A stretch of 53,439 nucleotides of DNA, from assembly GCA_022702935.2 (NCBI GenBank), contig JAKIML020000088.1:1-53439 (forward strand), written 5' to 3'. Positions 16,167 to 25,764 of the stretch are shown here, one piece after another. A program made the position numbers and the translations under genes. The notes beneath the pieces are model-generated. The model was not told where the DNA came from and searched no databases. It worked only from the letters and a program-made list of their open reading frames with translations. This DNA is from Bacillota bacterium (lineage in GTDB: Bacteria > Bacillota > Clostridia > DSM-8532). Each line of letters starts with the position of its first letter. Within the stretch, counting starts at the first letter, position 1.

Positions 16167-18758
16167 CTAACCCCTGGTCACTGTGAGCTTTCCATCCATA
16201 GCATCCACCAAAGCTGTATCGCCTTCGGTCAGCACACCTTTGACCAGCAGCCTGCCCAATTCTGTTTCAACAATTCTTTGAATATAGCGTTTAATAGGCC
16301 TTGCCCCGTACTCGGGGTTCCAGCCCTCATCCACAATGGCCTTAAGGGCATTATCGGTGACCGACAACTCAATACCCCTCTCATCCAGCCTATCCGACAA
16401 ACTCTTAAGCACCAGCTTCACAATCTTCTTGATCTCCTCACGGGTCAAGGGTTTAAAGAGCACAATATCGTCCACACGATTGAGGAACTCGGGTCTGAAG
16501 CCCCGGCGCAGCTCACTGAGCACCGCCTGGGCCACTTCTTCCTTAAGCTCGCCGTCCTCGGAAACATTCTCCAAAAGGGTGCGGCTTCCGATATTGGAGG
16601 TCATGATGATGACGGTGTTCTTGAAATTAACCACCCGTCCCTGGCTGTCGGTGAGCCGTCCATCATCCAAAATCTGCAGCAGAATATTGAACACATCGGG
16701 ATGGGCCTTTTCGATTTCGTCAAAGAGGATGACGCTGTAGGGCTTCCTGCGGACAGCCTCGGTGAGCTGGCCGCCCTCCTCATAGCCCACATAGCCGGGA
16801 GGAGCGCCAATGAGCCGGGCCACCGAGTGCTTTTCCATATACTCGCTCATATCAATGCGAATCATATTATCCTCGGTATCAAAAAGGGCTTCGGACAAGG
16901 CTCTGGCCAGCTCAGTCTTGCCCACGCCCGTGGGACCTAAGAAAATAAAGGAGCCAATGGGCCGCTTCATGTCCTTAAGCCCTGCCCGAGCGCGCAGAAC
17001 CGCGTCGGCCACGGCGGCGACGGCCTCGTTCTGGCCCACTACCCGCTTATGAAGCACTTCCTCCAAATTCAGGAGTTTCTCCTTCTCCTCCTCCATGAGC
17101 TTGGTGATGGGTATGCCCGTCCACTTTGAGATGATCTCGGCAATCTCGTTCTCGGTCACCTCTTCTTTGAGCATACGGCCTGTGATGCCGGCCTGTCTTT
17201 CCTTTTCCTGCTTAAGAGCTGCTTCCAGTTCGGGCAGGCGTCCATGCTTCAGCTTGGCCAGCCTCTCCAGATCATACTGGCGCTCGGCCTGCTCAATATC
17301 CAGCTTGACCTGCTCAATTTCGGCTTTAAGCTCCTTCTCCCGCTGGATAACCTCTTTTTCAAGCTCCCACTGGGCCTTCATGCTGTTGGCCTTGTCCTTC
17401 AGATCGGCAATCTCGGCCTCAATACCCTTAAGCCGCTCCTGGGAGGCTTTGTCGCTCTCCTTTTTCAAGGCCTGCTGCTCGATTTCAAGCTGCATAATCC
17501 GGCGCATGATCTCGTCCAACTCGGCAGGCATGCTGTCAATTTCAGTTCTGAGCATGGCTGCAGCTTCGTCCATGAGATCAATGGCCTTATCGGGCAGGAA
17601 CCGGTCACTGATATAGCGGTTGGATAAAACCGCGCTGGCAATAATGGCCCCGTCGGTGATACGAACCCCGTGATGGATCTCAAACCGCTCCTTTAAGCCT
17701 CTTAAGATAGATATGGTGTCCTCCACTGTGGGCTGATCCACTAATACAGTCTGGAAGCGTCTTTCTAAGGCCGCATCCTTTTCGATGTACTGGCGATACT
17801 CGTCCAGAGTGGTCGCGCCAATGCAGTGGAGCTCGCCCCGGGCCAGCATGGGCTTGAGGATATTGCCTGCATCCATGGCGCCCTCGACCTTGCCGGCGCC
17901 CACAATATTATGAAGCTCGTCAATAAACAGGATGATCTGACCATCGGAGGCCTCCACCTCCTTGACCACGGCCTTGAGCCTTTCCTCAAACTCACCCCGG
18001 AACTTGGCCCCGGCAATCAATGCGCCCATATCCAGGGCAATCAGGGCCTTGTTCTTAAGGCCGTCGGGCACGTCCCCTTTGAGAATACGCTGGGCCAAAC
18101 CCTCCACTACTGCGGTTTTACCCACGCCCGGCTCGCCAATGAGCACAGGGTTGTTCTTAGTTCTTCTGGACAGAATGCGTATGACACGACGAATCTCGGC
18201 ATCCCGGCCAATAACGGGGTCCAGCTTGCCCTTTCTGGCCAGCTCAACCAGATTCCGACCGTACTTTTCAAGGGCCTGATAGCCTGCTTCGGGGTTCTGG
18301 CTGGTCACCCGCTGACTGCCCCGCACCTTGGCCACGGCCTCCAGAAAAGTATCCCTGGTTACGCCATAGCGTCTTAAAAGATTAGCCGTAAAGCCGCTGC
18401 GTTCTATGAGCAGGGCCAGAAACAAATGCTCCACGCTCACATAGTCATCCTTAAGCTCCCTGGCTCTGTCCTCGGCAGACAGAAGAAGCTGATTGAGCCT
18501 TCGGGTCGCATAAACCTGGCTGGCCGCATTCCCGTATACCTTGGGCTGCTTGTCCAGTTCTTTTTTAAGCTCTCTTGAAAACTCCTCAGGATTGATGCCC
18601 AATACCCATAAAAGGCGGGGGATCAGTCCTTCCTCCTGTTCCACCAGGGCCAGGGCCAGATGCTCCCCATCCACCTGCTGATGATCCAGCCGAATGGCCC
18701 ACTGCTGGGCAAGCACCACCGCTTGCTGTGCCTTTTCCGTATATTTTTCAAGATTCAC
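16167..18758 (-). CDS. clpB: ATP-dependent chaperone ClpB
   Basis: The 863-residue HSP100 disaggregase works with DnaK/DnaJ to pull proteins out of aggregates. It has an N-terminal Clp_N repeat domain (1-150), a first AAA+ module (Walker [14 protein letters not shown]), a long middle coiled coil (about 410-530) that distinguishes ClpB from ClpA/ClpC, and a second AAA+ module ([13 protein letters not shown]) with a C-terminal D2-small domain. The GTG start has GGAGGTG 8 nt upstream. It sits 45 bp after the cbpA-like gene. No CIRCE element was found; a palindrome in the operon promoter may control it. Confidence 0.97.
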   Translation of the reverse strand: MNLEKYTEKAQQAVVLAQQWAIRLDHQQVDGEHLALALVEQEEGLIPRLLWVLGINPEEFSRELKKELDKQPKVYGNAASQVYATRRLNQLLLSAEDRARELKDDYVSVEHLFLALLIERSGFTANLLRRYGVTRDTFLEAVAKVRGSQRVTSQNPEAGYQALEKYGRNLVELARKGKLDPVIGRDAEIRRVIRILSRRTKNNPVLIGEPGVGKTAVVEGLAQRILKGDVPDGLKNKALIALDMGALIAGAKFRGEFEERLKAVVKEVEASDGQIILFIDELHNIVGAGKVEGAMDAGNILKPMLARGELHCIGATTLDEYRQYIEKDAALERRFQTVLVDQPTVEDTISILRGLKERFEIHHGVRITDGAIIASAVLSNRYISDRFLPDKAIDLMDEAAAMLRTEIDSMPAELDEIMRRIMQLEIEQQALKKESDKASQERLKGIEAEIADLKDKANSMKAQWELEKEVIQREKELKAEIEQVKLDIEQAERQYDLERLAKLKHGRLPELEAALKQEKERQAGITGRMLKEEVTENEIAEIISKWTGIPITKLMEEEKEKLLNLEEVLHKRVVGQNEAVAAVADAVLRARAGLKDMKRPIGSFIFLGPTGVGKTELARALSEALFDTEDNMIRIDMSEYMEKHSVARLIGAPPGYVGYEEGGQLTEAVRRKPYSVILFDEIEKAHPDVFNILLQILDDGRLTDSQGRVVNFKNTVIIMTSNIGSRTLLENVSEDGELKEEVAQAVLSELRRGFRPEFLNRVDDIVLFKPLTREEIKKIVKLVLKSLSDRLDERGIELSVTDNALKAIVDEGWNPEYGARPIKRYIQRIVETELGRLLVKGVLTEGDTALVDAMDGKLTVTRG

Positions 18759-18803
18759 GGTGCTTCACCTCCATGGCCTTTATAAAGCACTAAAACGGAA
18801 CGG

Positions 18804-19760
18804 CTATATTCCGTCCAGCTCCTTAAGCTGCTTATAAAGCGCCTTCTGCTTATCCGATAAATGTTCGGGATTATTGATATTCACAATAAGAAAGAGATCC
18901 CCCCTGCCGCCAATAGCGTTGGGATAGCCCTTCCCACCTACGCGTATGCTTCCGCCGCTGCGGATACCGGCAGGGATTTTCACCAAAAGCCGTCCCTCGG
19001 GGGTTTTGACCATGGTCTCCCCGCCCAGTGCGGCCGTCCAGGGCATCACCTCAATCTTCTGATGGAGGTCATAGCCCTTGAGGGTACAGTCTTCCTCCCT
19101 GAATTGAACCACTAAGTAAAGATCCCCATCAGGTCCTCCCTTGATGCCCGGACCTCCCAGTCCTGCCAGGCGGATTTTCCCGCCGGGCATAATGCCCCTG
19201 GGAATTTTCACCGAAAGGGTTTTCCGGCCCTTTGGGGTCTCCAGAATAATCTGTTTTTCAGCCCCTTTTAGGCCATCGGACACGCTGATGCGGATCTCGA
19301 CCTCTTTGTCCTCCCCCTTCATGCTCTGGCCGAAGGGAGTACCCCGATGGGCCGATTGAAAGCCCCCGGAGCCGAACCCCCCGCCCCTTGAGGAGAAAAG
19401 ATCATCCAGATTAATTCCGCCGTCACCAAAAAACATATTGAAAAAATCGCTGAACCCGCCTGAGCTCCTGAACTCATAGCGGGTATTCCCTGATCTGAAG
19501 CCAAACTGGGAGGGATCAAAATCATAGCCGTTGGCGAAGTTAAACTCTCTGCCAAACTGGTCGTATTTCCTGCGTTTATCTTCATTCCCCAGCACCTCAT
19601 AGGCCTCGTTAATTTCCTTGAATTTTTCTTCGGCCTTTTTATCACCGGGATGGGTGTCGGGATGGTATGTCTTAGCCAGCTTGCGATAGGCTTTTTTTAT
19701 TTCGTCCTGAGTGGCATCCTTCTTGACTCCCAGCACTTCGTAATAGTCTCTGTACTTCAT
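18804..19760 (-). CDS. DnaJ-class molecular chaperone, CbpA type
   Basis: The 318-residue J-domain protein opens with a J domain ([20 protein letters not shown]), HPD in [10 protein letters not shown] Gly/Phe-rich segment follows (about 95-150), then two DnaJ C-terminal substrate-binding barrels. The central CxxCxGxG zinc finger of true DnaJ is absent, so it is CbpA/type II rather than DnaJ. It would deliver substrates to DnaK, which is not encoded here, and it heads an apparent operon with clpB. The start at 19760 has GGGAGG 7 nt upstream. Confidence 0.93.
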   Translation of the reverse strand: MKYRDYYEVLGVKKDATQDEIKKAYRKLAKTYHPDTHPGDKKAEEKFKEINEAYEVLGNEDKRRKYDQFGREFNFANGYDFDPSQFGFRSGNTRYEFRSSGGFSDFFNMFFGDGGINLDDLFSSRGGGFGSGGFQSAHRGTPFGQSMKGEDKEVEIRISVSDGLKGAEKQIILETPKGRKTLSVKIPRGIMPGGKIRLAGLGGPGIKGGPDGDLYLVVQFREEDCTLKGYDLHQKIEVMPWTAALGGETMVKTPEGRLLVKIPAGIRSGGSIRVGGKGYPNAIGGRGDLFLIVNINNPEHLSDKQKALYKQLKELDGI

Positions 19761-19808
19761 CGGTATGCCTCCCACTATTCACTTTGACTTTCCTTGACCT
19801 TCAGGTCT

Positions 19809-19837
19809 ATTATATCTATTTCCATTGGAAAATTCAA
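19809..19837 (-). promoter_or_regulatory. Promoter of the cbpA-clpB unit
   Basis: Read on the minus strand: TTGAAT (19837-19832), a 17-bp spacer and consensus TATAAT (19814-19809). The start of transcription would be about 42 nt before the ATG. Confidence 0.7.
19819..19831. promoter_or_regulatory. Palindrome in the promoter spacer, candidate operator
   Basis: TTTCC-ATT-GGAAA is a perfect 5+5 inverted repeat centred between the -35 and -10 of the chaperone promoter, where a bound repressor would block RNA polymerase. It does not match CIRCE (TTAGCACTC-N9-GAGTGCTAA) or the CtsR heptad repeat. Confidence 0.5.
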
Positions 19838-19857
19838 TATTTTATTTTGGTCAGTGT

Positions 19858-19886
19858 TTGATTTATTATGTTATTTGGGGTAAATA
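19858..19886 (+). promoter_or_regulatory. Candidate promoter of glgC-glgD
   Basis: TTGATT (19858-19863), a 17-bp spacer and TAAATA (19881-19886), about 33 nt before the glgC ATG. It is divergent from the chaperone promoter. Confidence 0.45.
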
Positions 19887-19918
19887 ATAAACAAAGCTGT
19901 GTTGGGGAGGAAGAACAA

Positions 19919-21199
19919 ATGACGAGAAAAGAAATAGTTGCCCTGCTGCTGGCCGGCGGACAGGGAAGCCGACTTGGCGTACTCACTAAAAATATCGCCA
20001 AGCCTGCGGTTCTTTACGGCGGAAAATATCGCATCATCGACTTTACATTAAGTAACTGCATCAATTCCGGCATAGACACCGTAGGCGTACTGACACAATA
20101 CCAGCCGCTTAAATTAAATTCCCATATCGGCATTGGTAAACCCTGGGACCTGGACCGGGTTAACGGGGGCATCACCATTCTGGCACCCTATATGAAAACC
20201 GAAAAAGGAGAATGGTATTCGGGGACCGCAGATGCTGTATATCAGAACATCCACTACGTCAACGAAATGTCTCCGAAATATGTGATCATACTCTCCGGCG
20301 ATCATATTTATAAAATGAACTACTCTGAGATGCTGGAATATCACAAGGAAACAAAGGCTGATGCTACCATATCCGTCATCGATGTGCCTTACGAAGAAGC
20401 CAGCCGCTACGGTATTATGAACACCCGTGAGGACGGAACCATTTATGAATTTGAAGAAAAACCTCAAAATCCAAAGAGCACTTTGGCTTCCATGGGTATC
20501 TATATATTCAACTGGGACTGCCTGAGGGAATACCTGATTAACGACCACTTAAAGAGCAACTCGGATCATGACTTCGGTAAAAACATCATCCCTGCCATGC
20601 TGGCCGATGGCAAAAGAATGCTCGCCTATCGCTTCGCAGGCTATTGGCGCGATGTAGGAACCATCCAGGCCTATTGGGAATCCACCATCAATTTAACCGA
20701 ACGCATTCCTGATTTTAACATGTACGATCCCTACTGGAAGATTTACACCCCTAACCCCGTCTATCCCGCCCATTTCATCGGGGACACCGGTAAAGTAGAA
20801 AAATCCATTATCGCCGAGGGCTGCATGGTCTATGGCACCGTCAAAAACTCGGTCATCTTCCCCGGAGTCACTATTAACGAAGGGGCCTATATCGAAGACT
20901 CCATCATCATGTCCGATGCGCTTATCGGCGCAAATTCCGAAATCTACTGCTCCATCATCGGAGAGTCCAGTGTTATTGGAAACAATGCAAAATGCGGTGT
21001 GGGCGAGTTTGCCGAGAGCACCTATAATCCCAAGGTCTATGACTCAAAGATCACAGTCATTGGTTCCAATACTGTCATTCCCAACAATACGGTTTTGGGC
21101 AAGAATGTGGTTATCGATAACTATATCACCCCCCATGATTTTGAAAGCAATTTCATCCCATCGGGCGGAGCACTGATAAAGGGAGGCGACAACGAATGA
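19919..21199 (+). CDS. glgC: Glucose-1-phosphate adenylyltransferase, catalytic subunit
   Basis: The 426-residue enzyme makes ADP-glucose from glucose-1-phosphate and ATP, the committed step of glycogen synthesis. The nucleotidyltransferase domain begins [23 protein letters not shown]; the catalytic GGQGSRL loop and the later [10 protein letters not shown] are intact. Left-handed beta-helix hexapeptide repeats form the C-terminal 130 residues. The start at 19919 has GGGGAGG 8 nt upstream. Its stop overlaps the glgD start by 4 bp, indicating translational coupling and a two-subunit GlgCD enzyme as in Bacillus and Clostridia. Confidence 0.96.
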   Translation: MTRKEIVALLLAGGQGSRLGVLTKNIAKPAVLYGGKYRIIDFTLSNCINSGIDTVGVLTQYQPLKLNSHIGIGKPWDLDRVNGGITILAPYMKTEKGEWYSGTADAVYQNIHYVNEMSPKYVIILSGDHIYKMNYSEMLEYHKETKADATISVIDVPYEEASRYGIMNTREDGTIYEFEEKPQNPKSTLASMGIYIFNWDCLREYLINDHLKSNSDHDFGKNIIPAMLADGKRMLAYRFAGYWRDVGTIQAYWESTINLTERIPDFNMYDPYWKIYTPNPVYPAHFIGDTGKVEKSIIAEGCMVYGTVKNSVIFPGVTINEGAYIEDSIIMSDALIGANSEIYCSIIGESSVIGNNAKCGVGEFAESTYNPKVYDSKITVIGSNTVIPNNTVLGKNVVIDNYITPHDFESNFIPSGGALIKGGDNE

Positions 21200-22317
21200 A
21201 ATCAACCATGGGCATTATTCTGACCGGTGGCAAAAACAGCCGCCTCAAGGAGCTCTCATTGGAGCGCTCCATCGCTGCAGTTCCCTTTGGCGGAAAATAC
21301 AGGGTCATTGATTTTACCCTTTCCAATATGGTCAATTCAGGGATCACCAATGTGGGAGTTATCACACAATACAATATCCGGTCATTGATGGACCACCTGG
21401 GTTCAGGAAAAGAATGGGACCTGGACAGAAAAAACGAGGGACTTTTTATCTTCCCCCCCTATCTCTCCGAGTTTGGCTCGGGCTGGTATAAAGGCACAGC
21501 CGATGCGCTGTACAACAATCTGACCTTCCTCTTACGAAGCGACGAGGAATTTGTGGTTATCGGACAGGGCTATGCCATTTACAATATGGAATTCGATCCC
21601 ATGCTGGAACAGCATATTAATAAGAATGCCGATATCACCATTGCCTGCAGAAATATGAGCGATTTCTCCTTCAATGACCAAAAGAACATGGGCATGGTTC
21701 AGATCGATGATGACGGACGCATTATCGACTTCATGGAAAAGCCCCTGAATCCTAAAAACAACCTGGGCTCCATGGGCGTTTACATCATTCGCCGCAAGCT
21801 GCTTATTGAGCTTTTGCAGGACAGCGCCGCCAAGGGGCAGACCGAGCTGGTGCAGGATATCATTGTTAAGAACACCGATACCTTAAGGATTTACTCCTAC
21901 ATTTTCAACGGCTATTGGCGTCCCTTGAGCAATATCCAGCTCTACTACCGAACCAATATGGAGCTGCTGAATCCGAAGGTGCGCAATGAGCTCTTTATGA
22001 GCCGCCGCAAGATCTTTACCAAGGTCAAGGACGAGGCTCCCGCCAAGTACAATGAAGAAGCCCGGGTGCGCAATTCCATTGTGGCCGATGGCTGCATCAT
22101 TGAGGGCGAAGTAGAAAACTGCGTCCTGTTCAGGGGGGTTCGGATCATGAAGGGCGCTGTGGTCAAGAACAGCCTGATCATGCAGGGTTCAGTGGTCGAA
22201 AGCAATACCCATCTGTCCTACTGCATTCTGGATAAGGGCGTGACCATCACCGCCGGCAAGACCCTCAACGGGGATTCGGAATGGCCTCTGATTGTGGGCA
22301 AAAATGTGAAGGTATAA
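21196..22317 (+). CDS. glgD: Glucose-1-phosphate adenylyltransferase, GlgD subunit
   Basis: The 373-residue paralogue of GlgC is typical of Firmicutes. The nucleotide loop is altered to [18 protein letters not shown]. The sugar-phosphate region reads [14 protein letters not shown] where GlgC has [10 protein letters not shown], so the catalytic Asp is missing. GlgD is known as a weakly active or inactive partner that stimulates GlgC. The C-terminal beta-helix is present. The gene overlaps glgC by 4 bp (ATGA). A bidirectional terminator follows. No glgA or glgB is in the window. Confidence 0.94.
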   Translation: MKSTMGIILTGGKNSRLKELSLERSIAAVPFGGKYRVIDFTLSNMVNSGITNVGVITQYNIRSLMDHLGSGKEWDLDRKNEGLFIFPPYLSEFGSGWYKGTADALYNNLTFLLRSDEEFVVIGQGYAIYNMEFDPMLEQHINKNADITIACRNMSDFSFNDQKNMGMVQIDDDGRIIDFMEKPLNPKNNLGSMGVYIIRRKLLIELLQDSAAKGQTELVQDIIVKNTDTLRIYSYIFNGYWRPLSNIQLYYRTNMELLNPKVRNELFMSRRKIFTKVKDEAPAKYNEEARVRNSIVADGCIIEGEVENCVLFRGVRIMKGAVVKNSLIMQGSVVESNTHLSYCILDKGVTITAGKTLNGDSEWPLIVGKNVKV

Positions 22318-22332
22318 ACTGTATTGAATAAA

Positions 22333-22370
22333 AGGCGCATCCTCTTTATCGAGGGTGCGCCTCTTTATTT
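22333..22370. terminator. Bidirectional rho-independent terminator
   Basis: The 12-bp stem AGGCGCATCCTC / GAGGGTGCGCCT contains a wobble pair and is followed by CTTTATTT on the plus strand and TTTTATT on the minus strand. It separates glgD from the convergent HAD gene. Confidence 0.85.
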
Positions 22371-22405
22371 CCGTCATTCCGTTATTCAGCACGGGCTACA
22401 GGATT

Positions 22406-23206
22406 TTAATCCAATTGGCTTATCAAATCGGCCAGGGCATGGTCATCATGATGGGCGGTAATAATCTGGGCATGCTTTTTGACCTCGGGATGGGCATTGG
22501 CGGGGGCGGCCTTAATATCGGCTTTCTGAAGCATCTCCAGATCGTTGTGATAATCGCCGATGGCAATGACCTTTCTGATTCTCTCCCCATACTCCTTCTT
22601 TAAAAGCTCCAGAGCAAAGCCCTTGGAGACCCGGCTCCCGGTGATTTCCAGATAAGTGCCTATGGAGAAAAAGACATGGAAGTCTTTCTCCTTATCCTCC
22701 GCCATCACCAGTTTTTGCACTTCCTTCAGAACCTCATGCTCCTCATGGAGAAGGGCCTTTATCCAGGGCTTGGTAATAGCGTCCATATCCCCATAGACAA
22801 AATCCTGTTCCTCTCTGAGCATTAACTTATCCTCTATGCCGTTGGGATTAATCAGGTAACACGTATCCTCGGTATAAAGATGAATACAGATCTGGGGTAT
22901 TTCATGCATGACTCTTTTCAGAATGGCCCGGAGGGGCTCCTTGTTCACCGGGACGATTTTCTTGGCCCGATCCTCCTGAAAGTCATATAAGCATGCTCCG
23001 TTATAGAGTATCCACGGACAGTTGAGGGGCAGATCAATCATATAGGGTCTGATACTGAACTGGGTCCTGCCCGTAGCGCCGCAGAAGAGTCCGCCGTTCT
23101 CTGTAAAATATTGAATAGCCGCTTTGTTTTCCTTTGACACATGCTGACTTGAGTTGACCAGGGTTCCGTCAAAATCCGAAACCAGAAGATAACCGTCGTA
23201 TTTCAT
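22406..23206 (-). CDS. Cof-type HAD-IIB family phosphatase
   Basis: The 266-residue HAD hydrolase has motif I SDFDGTLVNS (nucleophile and acid Asp), motif II in CGATGRTQFS, motif III Lys near SKGFALELLKK, and motif IV GDYHNDLEML. The C2B cap and IIB subclass match Cof/YidA proteins, which dephosphorylate sugar phosphates and similar metabolites. It is the last gene of the transport/two-component operon, 14 bp after the YesN-type regulator. That placement suggests it processes the imported substrate, for example by removing phosphate from a sugar phosphate; this is inference. Confidence 0.9.
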   Translation of the reverse strand: MKYDGYLLVSDFDGTLVNSSQHVSKENKAAIQYFTENGGLFCGATGRTQFSIRPYMIDLPLNCPWILYNGACLYDFQEDRAKKIVPVNKEPLRAILKRVMHEIPQICIHLYTEDTCYLINPNGIEDKLMLREEQDFVYGDMDAITKPWIKALLHEEHEVLKEVQKLVMAEDKEKDFHVFFSIGTYLEITGSRVSKGFALELLKKEYGERIRKVIAIGDYHNDLEMLQKADIKAAPANAHPEVKKHAQIITAHHDDHALADLISQLD

Positions 23207-23220
23207 AGAATAATCAGTCC

Positions 23221-24021
23221 TTATGCCTTAACTTTCACATAGCTCTGCGATTTGATGAACTCGGTGGGTGAGGTATGGGTATATTTCTTAAAGACACTAC
23301 AAAAGTGCTTATATTCGCTGAAGCCTACCTTATAGGCAATCTCATAAATCCTAAGCTCCCCTTTGCCCATGAGCTCAATGGCTTTTTGAATGCGGTATTT
23401 ATTAAGGACATCCAAAAAGGTCTGGGCCGTTTCCTGCTTAAACTTTCGGCTTAAATAGCTGGTGCTGATGCCCATGCTCTCAGCAATGCCCTCAATGCTT
23501 ATCTTATTATAATACTCATCCCTGATGGCCACCAAGGCCTTTTGGACATAGGGATTGGTCTTCTCCCTGCCAATATAGAACTGGAGATCCACCAGAGCCA
23601 TTTCGCTTTTATCCTTGGACTTGACATAGATATCATGGTAAATCCGCTTCTGATCGATATAATCCACGGCCTTGCCCACAATGTCCAGGAGCTTTAATTC
23701 ATCAATGGGCTTGAGGATGTAGTCGAACACCTTCATGGAAATGGCCTGCTTGGCATACTCAAACTCGGCATAGCTGGTAAGAATGATGGTCTCAAAGCTG
23801 TGAATCTGGATGGCCTCCCGGACCATATCGATTCCGTTCATGGCGGGCATCTTGATATCGGTGATGACCAGGTCGGGCTTTAGGTCTTTGATCATCGCAA
23901 GGCCCTGGACCCCGTCCTTTGCCTCCCCCACAATGATGCAATCCACCGAAAACCAGTCAATGCCATGGACCAGCCCTTTTCTGATAATTTCCTCGTCCTC
24001 AACAATCAATACCTTTTTCAT
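23221..24021 (-). CDS. AraC-type response regulator (YesN family)
   Basis: The 266-residue regulator has a receiver domain (acidic residues near 8-10, Asp55 in VITDIKMPAMNG, Lys in DYILKPIDEL), a linker, and a C-terminal AraC HTH domain. The HTH signature is ISIEGIAESMGISTSYLSRK followed by YEIAYKVGFSEYKHFCSVFK. It is the partner of the adjacent sensor kinase and most likely activates the operon's transport genes. The start at 24021 (MKKVLIVEDE) has GAGGTGG just upstream. An ATG at 24031-24033 overlaps the kinase stop (ATGA) and is the alternative. Confidence 0.93.
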   Translation of the reverse strand: MKKVLIVEDEEIIRKGLVHGIDWFSVDCIIVGEAKDGVQGLAMIKDLKPDLVITDIKMPAMNGIDMVREAIQIHSFETIILTSYAEFEYAKQAISMKVFDYILKPIDELKLLDIVGKAVDYIDQKRIYHDIYVKSKDKSEMALVDLQFYIGREKTNPYVQKALVAIRDEYYNKISIEGIAESMGISTSYLSRKFKQETAQTFLDVLNKYRIQKAIELMGKGELRIYEIAYKVGFSEYKHFCSVFKKYTHTSPTEFIKSQSYVKVKA

Positions 24022-24029
24022 GAACCACC

Positions 24030-25730
24030 TCATTGACCCACGGGAATGGTTATCTTTACCGTTGTTCCTGCATTCTTCTCACTGATGATGTCCAACCCGT
24101 AATCCCTGCCATACATGAGCTGCATCCTTCGGCTAACATTGTACAGGCCCATGCTGGAGGATTGATTATACGCGCTTTTAAGCATGCGCTGTATTTCTTT
24201 GAGCTTTTCTTCGTCAATCCCCGCACCATCGTCATAGATGACGAGAACCAGGTGTTCATCAAAGAATCTGCCTTTGATTCGGATATAAAGGTGCTCCCTG
24301 CCTTCAAAGCCATGCTTGACCGCATTCTCAATAATGGGCTGGGTAAGGAGCTTGGGAACGATACAGTCCAGGGCCTCTTCCTCAATGGATATCTCATAGT
24401 CAAGCCTTTCCCCGAACCGGTACTTTAAAATCTCCAGATAGTTCTTGGTATGCTCCAGATCCTCTCCAAGGGGTACCGTCTTGACCGTGTTATTGATGCT
24501 GTACCTCAAAAGCGAAGAAAGGCTGATGATAATCCGATCCACATCGTTTGGCGCATACTTGACCATGCAGCGGATGGTTTCCAGAGTGTTAAAGAGGAAA
24601 TGGGGATTGAACTGGGACTCAAGCTGCTTGACCTCGGCCATCATGCTGCGCTGGGTCTCTTCCTTGTTCTTTTCAATGAGATCCTTAATATCCCACAGCA
24701 TCTGGTTAAAAGCCTGAGCAATGATTTGGAATTCGTCATGGGAGTCAATGGTCAGCTTGGTATCCAGATTCCCCTCCTGCACACTTTGGATGGCCCTGAC
24801 GATCTCGTCAATGGAGGTGGTCTTCCTGGCAGAAATACGCTTTGCCCACATGACCATGGCCAGTGCTATTACCACAAAGAGAACGGCCAGGAAGGCGCCT
24901 CCAAGAACGAAGGTTTTTCTGTAATAGTTCAGGGGAGTCATGGTATAAACCTGGAAGATCCCATCCAGCACCTGACCCCTGCAGAGAAAATAGGTCTGCT
25001 CTTCTACCTTAAGGACACCGGTGTCCTTTCTGAAGCTTCCCTTAAGCTTGGTAAAATTATCGGTATAATTGTTGTTTGTGGCCAGAGCCACATTGAAGAA
25101 TCTGTCGGTGATGATGGTATCGGTATTGCCCACATTGCTGAGCATGTTGAACACATCATTCTCCAACAGCTCGAAGACCAGATAGCCTTCGATATTATCC
25201 TGTATTTGAACGGCTTTGCACAGCGTAAAGATACTGTATTTATTCATGGAGGAATATACCCGATTGATGGAGACCGACACTATATCGGGATGGTTCCTCA
25301 TCCTTCCAAAGAGCCCCCAGTCATGCCCCATGTTCTCCATGATGTAATCGGGGGGCTTGAGGGTATTGCTCATGACCATCTCCCGGTCGGCATTGAAGAA
25401 GTAGAAATTACACCGAACCTCTTGGTGATTGATAAACTCATAGACCTGTTCATAGGCCTCCCGCCGCCTCTCCTCATGGAGAATGGCCTGGGTGATGGTG
25501 GGCGAAAGGGAATAGTCGACAATGGTCTGTGAATAGGCCTGGAGGGTGTTTTCCAACCGTCGGGTAATGGCCTTGTTGCTCATCACATTCTGACGTCTGA
25601 TGACCGTATCGGCCGCCACAAAGATGAGCAGGAAAGCAATAACGGTAAAGATAATAACGGGGGTCAGGGCATAACCGACAAAGACCTTATTAAGCTCACT
25701 GCGAAATGGCTTGAAACCTCTGTCTTTCAT
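24030..25730 (-). CDS. YesM-type sensor histidine kinase
   Basis: The 566-residue membrane kinase has TM1 near residues 18-40, an extracellular sensor domain of about 230 residues, TM2 near 272-296, a HAMP domain (about 297-350), a His_kinase domain with His377 in LESQFNPHFLFNTLE, and a HATPase_c domain with N box QPIIENAVKHGFEGR. This is the LytS/YesM class, usually sensing sugars or related extracellular ligands. The gene lies 34 bp after the permease and directly before its response regulator. What the sensor domain binds cannot be read from sequence. Confidence 0.93.
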   Translation of the reverse strand: MKDRGFKPFRSELNKVFVGYALTPVIIFTVIAFLLIFVAADTVIRRQNVMSNKAITRRLENTLQAYSQTIVDYSLSPTITQAILHEERRREAYEQVYEFINHQEVRCNFYFFNADREMVMSNTLKPPDYIMENMGHDWGLFGRMRNHPDIVSVSINRVYSSMNKYSIFTLCKAVQIQDNIEGYLVFELLENDVFNMLSNVGNTDTIITDRFFNVALATNNNYTDNFTKLKGSFRKDTGVLKVEEQTYFLCRGQVLDGIFQVYTMTPLNYYRKTFVLGGAFLAVLFVVIALAMVMWAKRISARKTTSIDEIVRAIQSVQEGNLDTKLTIDSHDEFQIIAQAFNQMLWDIKDLIEKNKEETQRSMMAEVKQLESQFNPHFLFNTLETIRCMVKYAPNDVDRIIISLSSLLRYSINNTVKTVPLGEDLEHTKNYLEILKYRFGERLDYEISIEEEALDCIVPKLLTQPIIENAVKHGFEGREHLYIRIKGRFFDEHLVLVIYDDGAGIDEEKLKEIQRMLKSAYNQSSSMGLYNVSRRMQLMYGRDYGLDIISEKNAGTTVKITIPVGQ

Positions 25731-25764
25731 ACCCCTACCCCCGTCTTATTCTATTATATACTAT

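Noticed and set aside
16147-16178. CCAGGGG / CCCCTGG inverted repeat at the end of clpB as a terminator
   Set aside because: The arms are only 7 bp with an 18-nt loop, and there is no T run on either strand. clpB may instead read through into rnz.
16161-16940. Plus-strand open frame of 259 codons
   Set aside because: It is antisense to the clpB second AAA+ module, with no independent translation signals.
24450-25532. Plus-strand open frame of 360 codons
   Set aside because: It lies entirely antisense to the YesM-type kinase, whose domains and motifs are complete. Codon bias of the sense gene keeps the antisense frame open. It has no ribosome site and no recognisable domain.
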